The notes beneath the pieces are model-generated. The model was not told the DNA's origin. It saw only the letters and a program-made list of their open reading frames with translations, and ran no database searches. This document shows, in pieces, positions 9,705 through 18,479 of a stretch of DNA of 64,000 bases (positions are counted from its first letter, which is position 1; each line of letters opens with the position of its first letter). A program made the translations under genes and the position numbers. The DNA is from Prosthecobacter algae (lineage in GTDB: Bacteria; Verrucomicrobiota; Verrucomicrobiia; Verrucomicrobiales; Verrucomicrobiaceae), in assembly GCF_039542385.1 (NCBI RefSeq), contig NZ_BAABIA010000007.1:124001-188000 (forward strand), given 5' to 3'.

Positions 9705-12700
9705 TCAGGGTTCCTGGCCGAACCACACGCTCATGGCCTTGCCAGAGTAGCCCGTCATCTCCAGGTACCCCTGCCCTGTGATCTCGCGGCCATTGGACTT
9801 ACCGCTGTAATCCACAGCCCCCTCCCAATAGCCTAGCCCCGGAGTCGCCTCCGCTCTAAACTCCTGGTTGGGCAAAACAGCACTGCTTTTTAAAGTGATG
9901 CCGTGGCCAGGAATCTCAATCTGCCACTGGATGGGATAGGCAGCCCCTCCGGGCGACTTCCAGACCTGGCCTGGAGACAGCTTGAAGTCCTTGGCCGTCA
10001 GGCTCACCACACGGCCATCGGGACGAATCAGGGTTCCCGCACTGGAATCGCTTTTGGCATCGCCACGCAGTTGGAAAAGCATCAGATCGCTGCCATCACT
10101 GAGCTGCGCGCTGAACCAGTCCCAGCCGACGGTGCCCTTTTCCAGAAAGCTGGTGCCAAACTCATGATCCATCCAGGTTTCGCCCGTGATCTCAAAGGTG
10201 GTGTCTCCCACCCGAATATTGCCGCGCGTGGGCATGCGCGTGAGTGAGTAATAATGACTGGCATTGCCAGCCGTCACACCTTTTTGGCTGATGCCATCCG
10301 CCCCGTGAATGACAGGCGGCTTTCCGGAGTCCAGTTCCAGTTCGATTGCAAAATCTCGATCCCCCGCCTTCATAGCAAACTTCCCGTTAGGCAGAGTCAG
10401 GCATTGCCAATCCTCATTCCAGACGCGCTGCTCCGTCGCCCCGGCCAGGCCGGGGCCTGCACGGTTCAGGCGATCAGCATGATAGTACTTTTTCCCGGCC
10501 ACATCGGTCAGGGCCAGATGCGCCATCCACACATCGCGCAGCGCCCAGGGAGATTTCACCGCAGGCTCAGCCACCGCACCGATGCGGAAGAAGGTGAGCT
10601 GATAGCCGAAGCGATCTCCTCCCTTCGACTTCACGTTCCCCGTGAAATACCACCACTCAATCTTGTGCTGCGGATGCTGCCCGTGATCTCGCGGGAATGC
10701 ATAAGTGTAACCCGGCACCGAGGGTTTCCACTCCTGGGCCCCAGCACCCCAGGGACAAAGCAGAACCAACAGCGCACTGGCCACAAAAGTGCGCGAGACA
10801 CTGCGCCGCGCAGGCCACAGTCCCGCGATCATGGTGCCCACGATGGTCAGCAATGTCGAGCCCAGAAGAAAGAGCCAGGGCGTGTAAAACTGGATGCTCC
10901 AGCCAAAACTCTGCGGGTTGATCACATGGATGAGCACCAGCGAAAGCAGCATGCCCACCACCAGCCCCAGTCCCTGGCTGACCGCGCCCAGCAACCCAGA
11001 CTCGATGACAATCGTGCGCCTCACCTGCGCAGCCTCCGCCCCTGCAATCCGCAGCAAACGAATCTCCTCTTTCCGTTCCAGAACCAGCGTCATCATGGTC
11101 GCCGCCACTCCCGCCATGGCAACGAGGATGGCGATGATCTCCAGCGCCCAGGTGATGGCAAAGGTGCTGTCAAAGATTCGAAGCACCTCCTGCCGCAAAC
11201 CGGTGTTGGTAAAGATGGCGACAAAACCCCGTCCATCGAGCTGCTGCACCAGTTCTGTCTTCACCGCCTCAGCATCGGTCCCAGGCTTCAGATACATTGC
11301 CACATGAGTGGGCAGACTCTCGCCAAACCAATTTTGAAACAAGCTCTTGTCCATGGTCAGGGTGCCGCTGTCATTGGAGTAATCATAAAACTGCGCCGCG
11401 ATTCGGAAAGCGTGATCCCCCTTCGGAGTGGGCAGTGTCACCAGATCTCCCTCCTTCACGCCAAAACGCAGCGCAAAACTTTCCGAGACGAAGACCTCCC
11501 CTTTGTCCTTGGCCTGACGCATCATCGCCTTGGCATCCCCACGCGTCTTCATCGAGATCCGTCCATGCTGCATCTGCACCTCAAAATCTCCGGTGCCCAG
11601 CTTGATGATGCGGTCCTGATAAGGCAGGTCCATGGAACGATACCCGTCAAAGGTCAGCACAGCAGGGTGCTCGCGCAGCGTCTTGAGTGTGGCTTCTGAA
11701 AAGGTCGGCGGGCTTTGGCTGCGCGGCGGAGTACCTGGACGCACATAGAGATCCGCACCCAGGGTTTGATCCACCCAATACAGCACCGTCTGCCGAAAGC
11801 TGCCCACCATCACGGCAATGGCCACCGTCAGGGCCAGGCTTACCGCCAGCGCTGCGACAGACACAGAAAGCCGATGGGTCGAGGCCCGGATTTGCGAAGC
11901 CGCCAATCGGCCTTCAATGCCAAAAATTCGCCCTAAAATCCCGCGCAGCAGTTGCGCCGTTCCGCGCAGCACCATCGGCACCAGCAGGGACATTCCGGCA
12001 ATGGCACATAGGCAGGCAAAATAGCCCCACAAGGGCAGACCTGCCACAGCGGGCTGCCTTGCCGCAGCATAACCAACGATGAGACAAAGAACAGCAGGCA
12101 GCCACAGCCCCCACTTCCTTTTGGATCCAACCGAGTGGCTCTGCGCGGCGGAACCACTCTCACGCATGGCTTCCATCGGTGTCACCTGGGCCGCCTCGCG
12201 TGCAGGCAGCGCAGCTGCCAGCAGGGACAAAGGCAGGGCCACCCCAAACGCCATGGCCCAATGCCCCCATGCCAAAGCAGGCACCTGGGCGGCGGTCGCC
12301 ACATAGAGCGTGTCCACTGTGGTGGAGGTCAGCGCGATGGCCGCCTCAGCCATCACCTTGGCCAAAGGCACGCCCAGCAAAGCTCCCATGAGTCCCAGAA
12401 GGGTTGCCTCCCCCAAAAACAATCGCAGCACCTGTCCCTGGGTCACCCCTAATGTGCGCAGCATGCCGATCTCCCGCCGCCGGGTCATCACCGCCACAGA
12501 AACCGTGTTGTAGATCAGGAACAGCCCCACCACGAGGGCGATGCCAGAGAGCATGGTGAGATTAAAATGAAAAGCCGCCAGCATCTTTTCCACGGCGGCA
12601 CTGCGGCGCTGGGGTCGCGAAACAGAAAGGCCCACTCCCAGCCGTTGTTTCACTTCTTGTTCGGCATCCTCCACCTTGGCTCCCTCATGCAGGCGAAGCT

Positions 12701-13397
12701 CGATGCGATCAATGCGCCCAGGTTTGTCCAGGATCACCTGCGCATTCGCGATGTCCATGATGGCCAAAGACTGCGCCGCCAGGGCAGACTGGGGCCCCTT
12801 TTTCCCATCAGCCTCCCCTGTCCCCAAAATCGCCGAAATGGCGCACATCCGCTCACGATCGCCCACTAGCAGCTTCAGCGAATCGCCTTGCTTGAGCTGA
12901 TGACGCTGAGCAAAGGTGCGGGTGAGGAGAAGCGAATCAGGCTTCCCTAGCAGCGCCATGAGTTCCATCCCTGAGGCTGTGCCCGTGTTCCCGCCAGAGA
13001 CGGCATAGTCACGCAGCGCAGGATCACGCATGGCATCCACGCCGATGATCCGCAGCATCTCACGGCTTTCTCCAGCGACGGCCATGACATCGGATTCTAT
13101 GACAGGTGTTGCGATGCCAAACTCACGCAACCAAGACAGGCCAGGCAGCAATGTTTCATCCACGCCTAAAGGTGCCGAGGTGATCTCCAGGGCGGCCTTG
13201 CCAGAGACTGCATCCAAGGCCGCTGAAAAGCCACGCAGCGAACCGCTGTTCGCCAGCTGGATGGCCAGCATCACCGCGACACCCAACATCACCCCCAGCG
13301 CAGTCAATGCCGTGCGTACAGGCTCGGCTAGCATCGGGCGAAGGATGAAACATCGGAATAAAGAAAAACGGTTCATAGGCTGAATCGCGTTTTTCAT
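9705..13397 (-). CDS. ABC transporter permease (FtsX type) fused to AttH/CrtC-like lipocalin domain
   Basis: A 1230-residue fusion. Residues 1 to about 855 form a double FtsX-type permease of the predicted lipoprotein or lipid exporter kind: an N-terminal membrane segment, a large extracytoplasmic domain, membrane clusters near 275-400, 430-530 and 745-850, and the MTRRREIGMLRTLG and ERKEEIRLLRIAG motifs. From about 867 a signal-peptide-like stretch (FVASALLVLLCPWGAGA) leads into an AttH/CrtC-like domain with IEWWYFTGN and WMDHEFG. In other genomes these two parts are usually neighbouring genes. The ATGA overlap with the ATPase gene upstream (stop/start at 13394-13397) shows one translational unit. 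An in-frame ATG at 10832 could allow a separate secreted product, but no Shine-Dalgarno supports it. Confidence 0.9.
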   Translation of the reverse strand: MKNAIQPMNRFSLFRCFILRPMLAEPVRTALTALGVMLGVAVMLAIQLANSGSLRGFSAALDAVSGKAALEITSAPLGVDETLLPGLSWLREFGIATPVIESDVMAVAGESREMLRIIGVDAMRDPALRDYAVSGGNTGTASGMELMALLGKPDSLLLTRTFAQRHQLKQGDSLKLLVGDRERMCAISAILGTGEADGKKGPQSALAAQSLAIMDIANAQVILDKPGRIDRIELRLHEGAKVEDAEQEVKQRLGVGLSVSRPQRRSAAVEKMLAAFHFNLTMLSGIALVVGLFLIYNTVSVAVMTRRREIGMLRTLGVTQGQVLRLFLGEATLLGLMGALLGVPLAKVMAEAAIALTSTTVDTLYVATAAQVPALAWGHWAMAFGVALPLSLLAAALPAREAAQVTPMEAMRESGSAAQSHSVGSKRKWGLWLPAVLCLIVGYAAARQPAVAGLPLWGYFACLCAIAGMSLLVPMVLRGTAQLLRGILGRIFGIEGRLAASQIRASTHRLSVSVAALAVSLALTVAIAVMVGSFRQTVLYWVDQTLGADLYVRPGTPPRSQSPPTFSEATLKTLREHPAVLTFDGYRSMDLPYQDRIIKLGTGDFEVQMQHGRISMKTRGDAKAMMRQAKDKGEVFVSESFALRFGVKEGDLVTLPTPKGDHAFRIAAQFYDYSNDSGTLTMDKSLFQNWFGESLPTHVAMYLKPGTDAEAVKTELVQQLDGRGFVAIFTNTGLRQEVLRIFDSTFAITWALEIIAILVAMAGVAATMMTLVLERKEEIRLLRIAGAEAAQVRRTIVIESGLLGAVSQGLGLVVGMLLSLVLIHVINPQSFGWSIQFYTPWLFLLGSTLLTIVGTMIAGLWPARRSVSRTFVASALLVLLCPWGAGAQEWKPSVPGYTYAFPRDHGQHPQHKIEWWYFTGNVKSKGGDRFGYQLTFFRIGAVAEPAVKSPWALRDVWMAHLALTDVAGKKYYHADRLNRAGPGLAGATEQRVWNEDWQCLTLPNGKFAMKAGDRDFAIELELDSGKPPVIHGADGISQKGVTAGNASHYYSLTRMPTRGNIRVGDTTFEITGETWMDHEFGTSFLEKGTVGWDWFSAQLSDGSDLMLFQLRGDAKSDSSAGTLIRPDGRVVSLTAKDFKLSPGQVWKSPGGAAYPIQWQIEIPGHGITLKSSAVLPNQEFRAEATPGLGYWEGAVDYSGKSNGREITGQGYLEMTGYSGKAMSVWFGQEP

Positions 13398-14071
13398 TCC
13401 ACCACTCGGCCGTCCTTCATTCGCAGAGTCTGTTTGGCCACCGCCGCCACTTGGGCATCATGAGTGGCCATCAGAATGGCTATGCCGAGATCCCGGTTCA
13501 GTTCTTGGAAAAGCTCCAGCACCCGCTGGCCATTGCTGCTGTCCAGGCTGCCCGTCGGTTCATCGGCAATCAGCAGCGCCGGTTCATGGATCACCGCACG
13601 GGCCAGGGCGGCACGCTGGGCCTCCCCGCCAGACACTTGGTTAGGGTAATGGTCCAGCCGATGGTCAATGCCGACCCGATGGGCCAAAGAGCGGGCTTTT
13701 TCAAAAGCCGTTTTCTCACTCACCCGTGCCAGCAAAAGCGGCATGGCGATATTTTCCAGCACGCTCAGAGTCGGCAGCAGATTGAAGAACTGAAACACAA
13801 AGCCGATCCTCTCCCGCCGCAGCCGGGTGAGGTCAGCATCATTCATCGTGGTCACCTCACGACCGTCGAGTTTCAGCGAGCCCGAGTCCGCCTTGTCCAT
13901 CGCCCCGCAAAGCTGGAGAAGGGTGGACTTGCCACACCCTGAAGGCCCCATCACCGCCACAAAAGCGCCTGCATCCAGGCTCAATGAAACCCCGCGCAGC
14001 GCAGGCACGGCCGACTCAGCCAAGGCATAACTGCGATGAAGATCGGTAGCGGCAAGAATGGCTTCAGGCAT
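13394..14071 (-). CDS. ABC transporter ATP-binding protein (LolD/MacB type)
   Basis: The 225-residue ATPase contains Walker A GPSGCGKST, the Q loop in FVFQFFNLLPTL, signature VSGGEAQR, Walker B LLIADEPTGSLD and a switch His in MATHDAQV. It overlaps the permease-AttH fusion by 4 nt and must energise it. Family precedent (LolD, MacB, YbbA) points to export or outer-membrane release of a lipid-linked or lipoprotein cargo; the substrate is not evident. Confidence 0.93.
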   Translation of the reverse strand: MPEAILAATDLHRSYALAESAVPALRGVSLSLDAGAFVAVMGPSGCGKSTLLQLCGAMDKADSGSLKLDGREVTTMNDADLTRLRRERIGFVFQFFNLLPTLSVLENIAMPLLLARVSEKTAFEKARSLAHRVGIDHRLDHYPNQVSGGEAQRAALARAVIHEPALLIADEPTGSLDSSNGQRVLELFQELNRDLGIAILMATHDAQVAAVAKQTLRMKDGRVVE

Positions 14072-14212
14072 GGGTAGTAGATAAACGTGCGTAATGAAGC
14101 TCCAGTTGCGCAGCAGTCTGACTCATAGCAATGGCATTCTTGCCACCTTTACATTCTTCCCTGCCTGCGATTCATGCAATCTCCTCTTCCCCAATCATCA
14201 GGAATTTTCACC

Positions 14213-14872
14213 ATGATTGGAGCCGCCTTCCGGCAGAACCGGACCGCCTGTCTGCTGCTGAATGTGCTGGTGATCACCTTGGTGACTTCTTACTACCAAG
14301 TCCCCGCAGTGGCGGGAGTCTGGGAGGCCATTGGCAATTTTAAACTGCGCTGGTCCTTCGCCTTCTCACTCACCTCCACGATCTTTGCCGCCGCCGTTCT
14401 TCCCTTTTGTGTTCAGGCGCTGATGGGCACATTGCCAGAGGGCGCACGGTGGAAACACCTCATCCTGAGCATGCTGTTCTGGGGCTATCGCGGCATGGAA
14501 ATCGACCTGTTTTACCGCTTTCAGGGTTTCGTCTTTGGAGATGGCAATGATGTCTTCACCCTCCTCAAAAAGGTGGCTCTCGACCAGTTCCTTTTCAGCC
14601 CGGTCTGGTTTGTACCCACCTACCTCATTGCCCTTCGCTGGATTGATCTGGGAGCCAGCTGGAAGCGCACCTGGGCCTCCTTGGACCGCCATTTCTGGAT
14701 GCGCACCTGCCCAGCCGTCATGGTCACCAACTGGCTCGTCTGGATCCCAGCCCTGGCACTCATCTACAGCCTCCCCGCCGCTCTCCAGTTCCCGCTCTTC
14801 TCCGTCGTGATGTGCTTCTTCGTCCTCATCGTGACACTTCTGGCAGGAAGAAAAAGGGCCGTTGGAGAATGA
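14213..14872 (+). CDS. Membrane protein with weak Mpv17/PMP22-like pattern
   Basis: A 219-residue protein with four or five hydrophobic segments. The ATG at 14213 is chosen because AGGAA lies 9 nt before it; an in-frame ATG at 14174 lacks such a site. The second half (KKVALDQFLFSPVWFVPTYL ... NWLVWIP ... LPAALQFPLFSV) recalls the DQ...P / W..WP..Q / P layout of the eukaryotic-type Mpv17/PMP22 family, but the match is by eye and loose. Function unknown. The stop codon lies inside the stem of the terminator serving the convergent aspS. Confidence 0.7.
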   Translation: MIGAAFRQNRTACLLLNVLVITLVTSYYQVPAVAGVWEAIGNFKLRWSFAFSLTSTIFAAAVLPFCVQALMGTLPEGARWKHLILSMLFWGYRGMEIDLFYRFQGFVFGDGNDVFTLLKKVALDQFLFSPVWFVPTYLIALRWIDLGASWKRTWASLDRHFWMRTCPAVMVTNWLVWIPALALIYSLPAALQFPLFSVVMCFFVLIVTLLAGRKRAVGE

Positions 14873-14884
14873 CTCCAACGGCCC
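14851..14884 (-). terminator. Terminator of aspS, overlapping the end of the convergent gene
   Basis: Perfect 12-bp stem GGGCCGTTGGAG / CTCCAACGGCCC (14856-14867 / 14873-14884) followed on the minus strand by TTTTTCT. The left arm codes for the last residues of the convergent membrane protein. Confidence 0.88.
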
Positions 14885-14908
14885 AAAATTAAATCAAATC
14901 AACTGTTC

Positions 14909-16741
14909 TCAGATAATCGGTGCCCCGGGCACGGTCCCCGCCGCGGCCTCGGCCTTCTTTTCCTTCCAAGTGCTCTGGATGTAGAGCTCGCGGAGGGCTT
15001 TGAAGTCCACGTTCGTAGGGCTGTCGGTCATGAGGTCGCAGGCCTTGTTGTTTTTCGGGAAGGCAATCACCTCGCGGATGCTGTCTTCACCGCAAACCAG
15101 CATGGCGATGCGGTCCAAACCGAGGGCGAGACCACCGTGCGGAGGTGCGCCAAATTTGAAGGCTTCCAGGATGTGGCTGAACTTGAGCTGCTGTTCCTCA
15201 GGCGTGACGCCGAGAACGCTGAACATCTTGGCCTGGAGGTCGCTTTCGTGGATTCGGATGGAGCCGCCGCCGAGTTCGTAGCCGTTGAGGACCACGTCAT
15301 AGGCTTCTGCACGCACCTTGCCGTATTCGCCAGCTTCCAGCAGCGGCACGTCCTCCGCCTTCGGGCGGGTGAAGGGGTGATGCACCGCCACCCAGCTCTG
15401 GTCTTCAGGGCTGTAGGCCAGGAGCGGGAAGTCCACGACCCAGAGGAAGTTCAGCGCGGTGCTGCCCTTCGTCAGTTGCATCATGCTGGCGATTTCCAGA
15501 CGGACCTTGCCCAGGATGTTGCAGGCGTCTTCCCAGGTGCCGGCATAGAAGAAAATGATGTCGCCTTCTTCGCCATTCATCTTCTCGACGAGGGCCTTCT
15601 GCTCGACCTCACCAAAGAACTTCCACAGCGGAGACTTGTACTCACCGTTTTCGATTTTGATGAAAGCCAGCTGCTTCACCTTCATGCCAGCCTGGATCGC
15701 CAGTTCGTTCAGGCGAATCATCTGCCCGGTGGTGATGCCCGCGAAGCCCTTGGCGTTGATGGCACGCACCACACCGCCGTTTTCCAGCGTGCTGCGGAAA
15801 ATTTTGAAGCCGCTCTCCGCGAACACATCGGCCATGTCCGTGATCTCAAGGCCGTAACGGGTGTCCGGCTTGTCAGAGCCGTAACGGTCCATGGCTTCCT
15901 GGTAAGTGATGCGCGGGAACGAAGTGGGGATGTCCACGCCCTGTCCGGCTTTGAACATGCTGCCGAGCAAACCTTCGACGAGGGTCACAATGTCGTTCTG
16001 CTCAATGAAGCTGGCCTCGATGTCAATCTGAGTGAACTCAGGCTGACGGTCGGCGCGCAGATCTTCATCGCGGAAGCAACGGGCGATCTGGAAATAGCGC
16101 TCCAGGCCAGCCACCATGAGGAGCTGCTTGTACTGCTGCGGGGCCTGAGGCAGGGCAAAAAACTTGCTCGGGCTGAGACGCGCCGGCACCAGGAAATCGC
16201 GGGCACCTTCGGGGGTCGGGTTGGAAAGGATGGGGGTCTCCACTTCCACAAAGCCGTTGCCGTCCAGGTAGTTGCGGGCTGCGTTGGTGATCTTGTGACG
16301 CGTGCGGATGTTTTTGTTCATCCGCTCACGGCGCAGGTCCAGGTAACGGTACTTCATGCGCATGTCCTCGTTGGACAGCTCACGATCCAGATGGAAAGGC
16401 AGCACGTCGGACTTGTTCAGCACCTTGAGTTCCAGGGCCACCACTTCAACACTGCCCGTTGGCAGCTTGGCGTTTTCCGTACCGGTGAGGCGGGCGGAAA
16501 CTTTGCCGATGATCTGCACCACGTCTTCGTCACGCAGGACATGGCTTTGGGCAGCGACTTCCGCGTTTTCTTCCGGGCGGAAAACCACCTGGGTGAGGCC
16601 TTCGCGGTCGCGCAGGTCAATGAAGATCACGCCGCCATGATCACGGGCCGAATTCACCCAGCCACAAAGTGTGACGGTCTGGCCGATGTGCTCTGGGCGG
16701 ACGGCGTTGCAGTGAAGGGAGCGGTAGGCGTTCGGAATCAT
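14909..16741 (-). CDS. aspS: Aspartate-tRNA ligase
   Basis: The 610-residue class II synthetase charges tRNA-Asp (possibly also tRNA-Asn in organisms using transamidation). Seen in order: OB-fold anticodon-binding domain (TVTLCGWVNSARDHGGVIFIDLRDREG), motif 1 region, motif 2 with FQIARCFRDEDLRADRQPEFTQ, the bacterial GAD insertion, and motif 3 GGLALGLDRI. The ATG at 16741 fits the family N-terminus; an in-frame extension to 16786 has no family support. Monocistronic, closed by a strong terminator. Confidence 0.97.
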   Translation of the reverse strand: MIPNAYRSLHCNAVRPEHIGQTVTLCGWVNSARDHGGVIFIDLRDREGLTQVVFRPEENAEVAAQSHVLRDEDVVQIIGKVSARLTGTENAKLPTGSVEVVALELKVLNKSDVLPFHLDRELSNEDMRMKYRYLDLRRERMNKNIRTRHKITNAARNYLDGNGFVEVETPILSNPTPEGARDFLVPARLSPSKFFALPQAPQQYKQLLMVAGLERYFQIARCFRDEDLRADRQPEFTQIDIEASFIEQNDIVTLVEGLLGSMFKAGQGVDIPTSFPRITYQEAMDRYGSDKPDTRYGLEITDMADVFAESGFKIFRSTLENGGVVRAINAKGFAGITTGQMIRLNELAIQAGMKVKQLAFIKIENGEYKSPLWKFFGEVEQKALVEKMNGEEGDIIFFYAGTWEDACNILGKVRLEIASMMQLTKGSTALNFLWVVDFPLLAYSPEDQSWVAVHHPFTRPKAEDVPLLEAGEYGKVRAEAYDVVLNGYELGGGSIRIHESDLQAKMFSVLGVTPEEQQLKFSHILEAFKFGAPPHGGLALGLDRIAMLVCGEDSIREVIAFPKNNKACDLMTDSPTNVDFKALRELYIQSTWKEKKAEAAAGTVPGAPII

Positions 16742-16875
16742 GGCTGAAAGGGGCGCGGAAATTCGGGGGAAAACGCCAGAGTGCAAGAGCTACTTGGTGC
16801 CCTGCCCTGCTCAAAGGCCAAAATGCAACGGCTCAAGAACCCGCCGTGCGTTCATCCACCCCATCCACACTGCCC

Positions 16876-18231
16876 TCATCGTCCGGACGGGAGCGACCTT
16901 TTAACATCTTCAAAAAAGTCACCTGCGGCCCTTTTAGCTTTGTCCAAAGGAGTGGGGGGCGGCGGTGCGGGTTTTGCCTTCGCCACCGACTTTGACTTGG
17001 TCGTTGTCGAGCGGTTCTGAGTCGTGCTCTTCGGCTTCGCGGGAGCTGATTTTGAGGTGCTCGCTACCTTGGCCGACGACGGCTTGTCTGCCGAAGCCTT
17101 GGATTTCGAAGAGGTCGCAGGCTTGTCTGCCTCAGCTTTCTCAGAAGAGGTTGAAGCCATGGACTTGGTCTCCGACTCCACACGAATCGCCGGACGGACC
17201 TCCTCAGAAACCGACGCCACGGAAGTTTCCACCATCTCCTTTTTAGCAGGCGGCAGGTCCGGTTTCGAGGCCGGGGCTTTGCTGGAAGCGACTTCAGTCT
17301 TCTTGCCCCCCGGGCTCTCAGATTTGGAAATGTCTGTTTTCTGTTCAGGCGGGGACTCGGCGACCTTAGAGGGCTGGGCCATCTTTCCAGCGTCGTCAGC
17401 AGCGACGGTTTCGGTAGAAGTCGCCACTACCACTTCCGGTTTAGGAGGCTCAGGTTTGATCTCGATCTTGCCCACTCCAGGGATCATGCCAAAACCATAG
17501 AAGCTGGCGGAGCTGGTGGACTTAGGCAGAGAGAAATCAAAGACACTCACGCCTGTGCGGCGTTTGCCCTGATACGCACGGCCATCGCTGGCACCAAAGA
17601 CCACATGCTTGCCGCTATTTTTCAGCTTGCCCAAATAGAGCATGACGTGGGTCACTGGGATTTCACGCGGAGCGGTTGTGTAAGTGCCGGACCAGAAAAG
17701 CAGGTCCCCCGGCTGGAGAGCCGAGAATTCGGGGTGCGTCAGGGCATCGGCCTTCTGGACACGGTGCAGCAAGGTCTTATCCTTCACCCAAGCCGCCATC
17801 TCATTCGATTGCCGGGGCACGCCTTTGAATCCAAAATCATGCAGCACATAATAAATGGTGCCGGAACAATCCATCCCCCCTTTCTTCGGATCCGCCGAAC
17901 CAAAGGTGTAGGTCAGGTTGAGTTTGGTGAGACCCAGCGATTTGCGAATGAGCTGCTGGATCTGAGGCGCGTAGTGTTCGAAATTCTGGATGTCTTCCAC
18001 TTCAATGCTGCTGACGGCTGCCACAGCGGGGCCTTCCGTAGATGGCCCTTCCTTGATGGCATCGGATTCCTTGGTGTCAGCTTTGGCCGCATCCGCCTTC
18101 GGTTTGGCTGCACTGCTCTTCTCCGCAGCAGCTTTGGAGGAAGAGCCGGACTTGCTGCCCTTTTTCTCGGAAGTCTGGGCCTGCGTCATCGCGGCAAAAG
18201 CCACCAGAGCGAACGTTAAGATTCGTTTCAT
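16876..18231 (-). CDS. Secreted NlpC/P60 family protein with Lys/Ser/Ala-rich tails
   Basis: A 451-residue exported protein with signal peptide MKRILTFALVAFAAMTQAQ. An NlpC/P60-type peptidase domain spans about 85-260: catalytic Cys122 in GGMDCSG and His195 in VTHVMLYLG, with GDLLFWSG between them. Such enzymes cleave peptidoglycan stem peptides. The domain is bracketed by low-complexity segments; residues 265-450 are rich in Lys, Ser, Ala, Pro and Thr with many KP/SK/AK steps, resembling histone-H1-like tails that could bind anionic wall polymers or nucleic acid. No third catalytic residue was fixed. Confidence 0.85.
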   Translation of the reverse strand: MKRILTFALVAFAAMTQAQTSEKKGSKSGSSSKAAAEKSSAAKPKADAAKADTKESDAIKEGPSTEGPAVAAVSSIEVEDIQNFEHYAPQIQQLIRKSLGLTKLNLTYTFGSADPKKGGMDCSGTIYYVLHDFGFKGVPRQSNEMAAWVKDKTLLHRVQKADALTHPEFSALQPGDLLFWSGTYTTAPREIPVTHVMLYLGKLKNSGKHVVFGASDGRAYQGKRRTGVSVFDFSLPKSTSSASFYGFGMIPGVGKIEIKPEPPKPEVVVATSTETVAADDAGKMAQPSKVAESPPEQKTDISKSESPGGKKTEVASSKAPASKPDLPPAKKEMVETSVASVSEEVRPAIRVESETKSMASTSSEKAEADKPATSSKSKASADKPSSAKVASTSKSAPAKPKSTTQNRSTTTKSKSVAKAKPAPPPPTPLDKAKRAAGDFFEDVKRSLPSGR

Positions 18232-18424
18232 ACTCTACTTTTGAAGCAAGGCCGGGGCCGTTTGTTCACATCCGCCTCATTTCACGCCTTCTGCACGGGT
18301 CTAAAACCCGCATTTACCAGGGGAAGAATCTCCATCTTGGCCAGGAGAGTCTATCCGAATGCCCAGCCCTATGTCGGTTACATCCGTGGCAAAACGCCCC
18401 AGCCATTGCAACCAATCGGGCATT

Positions 18425-18447
18425 TCGCCTGATTACAAGTCAGGCGA
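18425..18447. repeat. Short inverted repeat downstream of the beta-propeller gene
   Basis: Perfect 8-bp arms TCGCCTGA / TCAGGCGA with a 7-nt loop, 33 nt past the stop of the minus-strand gene at 18480. It lacks a T tract on either side and is a weak terminator candidate only. Confidence 0.35.
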
Positions 18448-18479
18448 GAAACCATATTCACAGCCGCACAGTCGGCGAC

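Noticed and set aside
10254..11699. 481-codon plus-strand open frame opposite the permease gene
   Set aside because: Antisense frame of the permease-AttH gene with no recognisable motif.
15137..16747. 536-codon plus-strand open frame opposite aspS
   Set aside because: Shadow of the aspS coding sequence; no protein family likeness.
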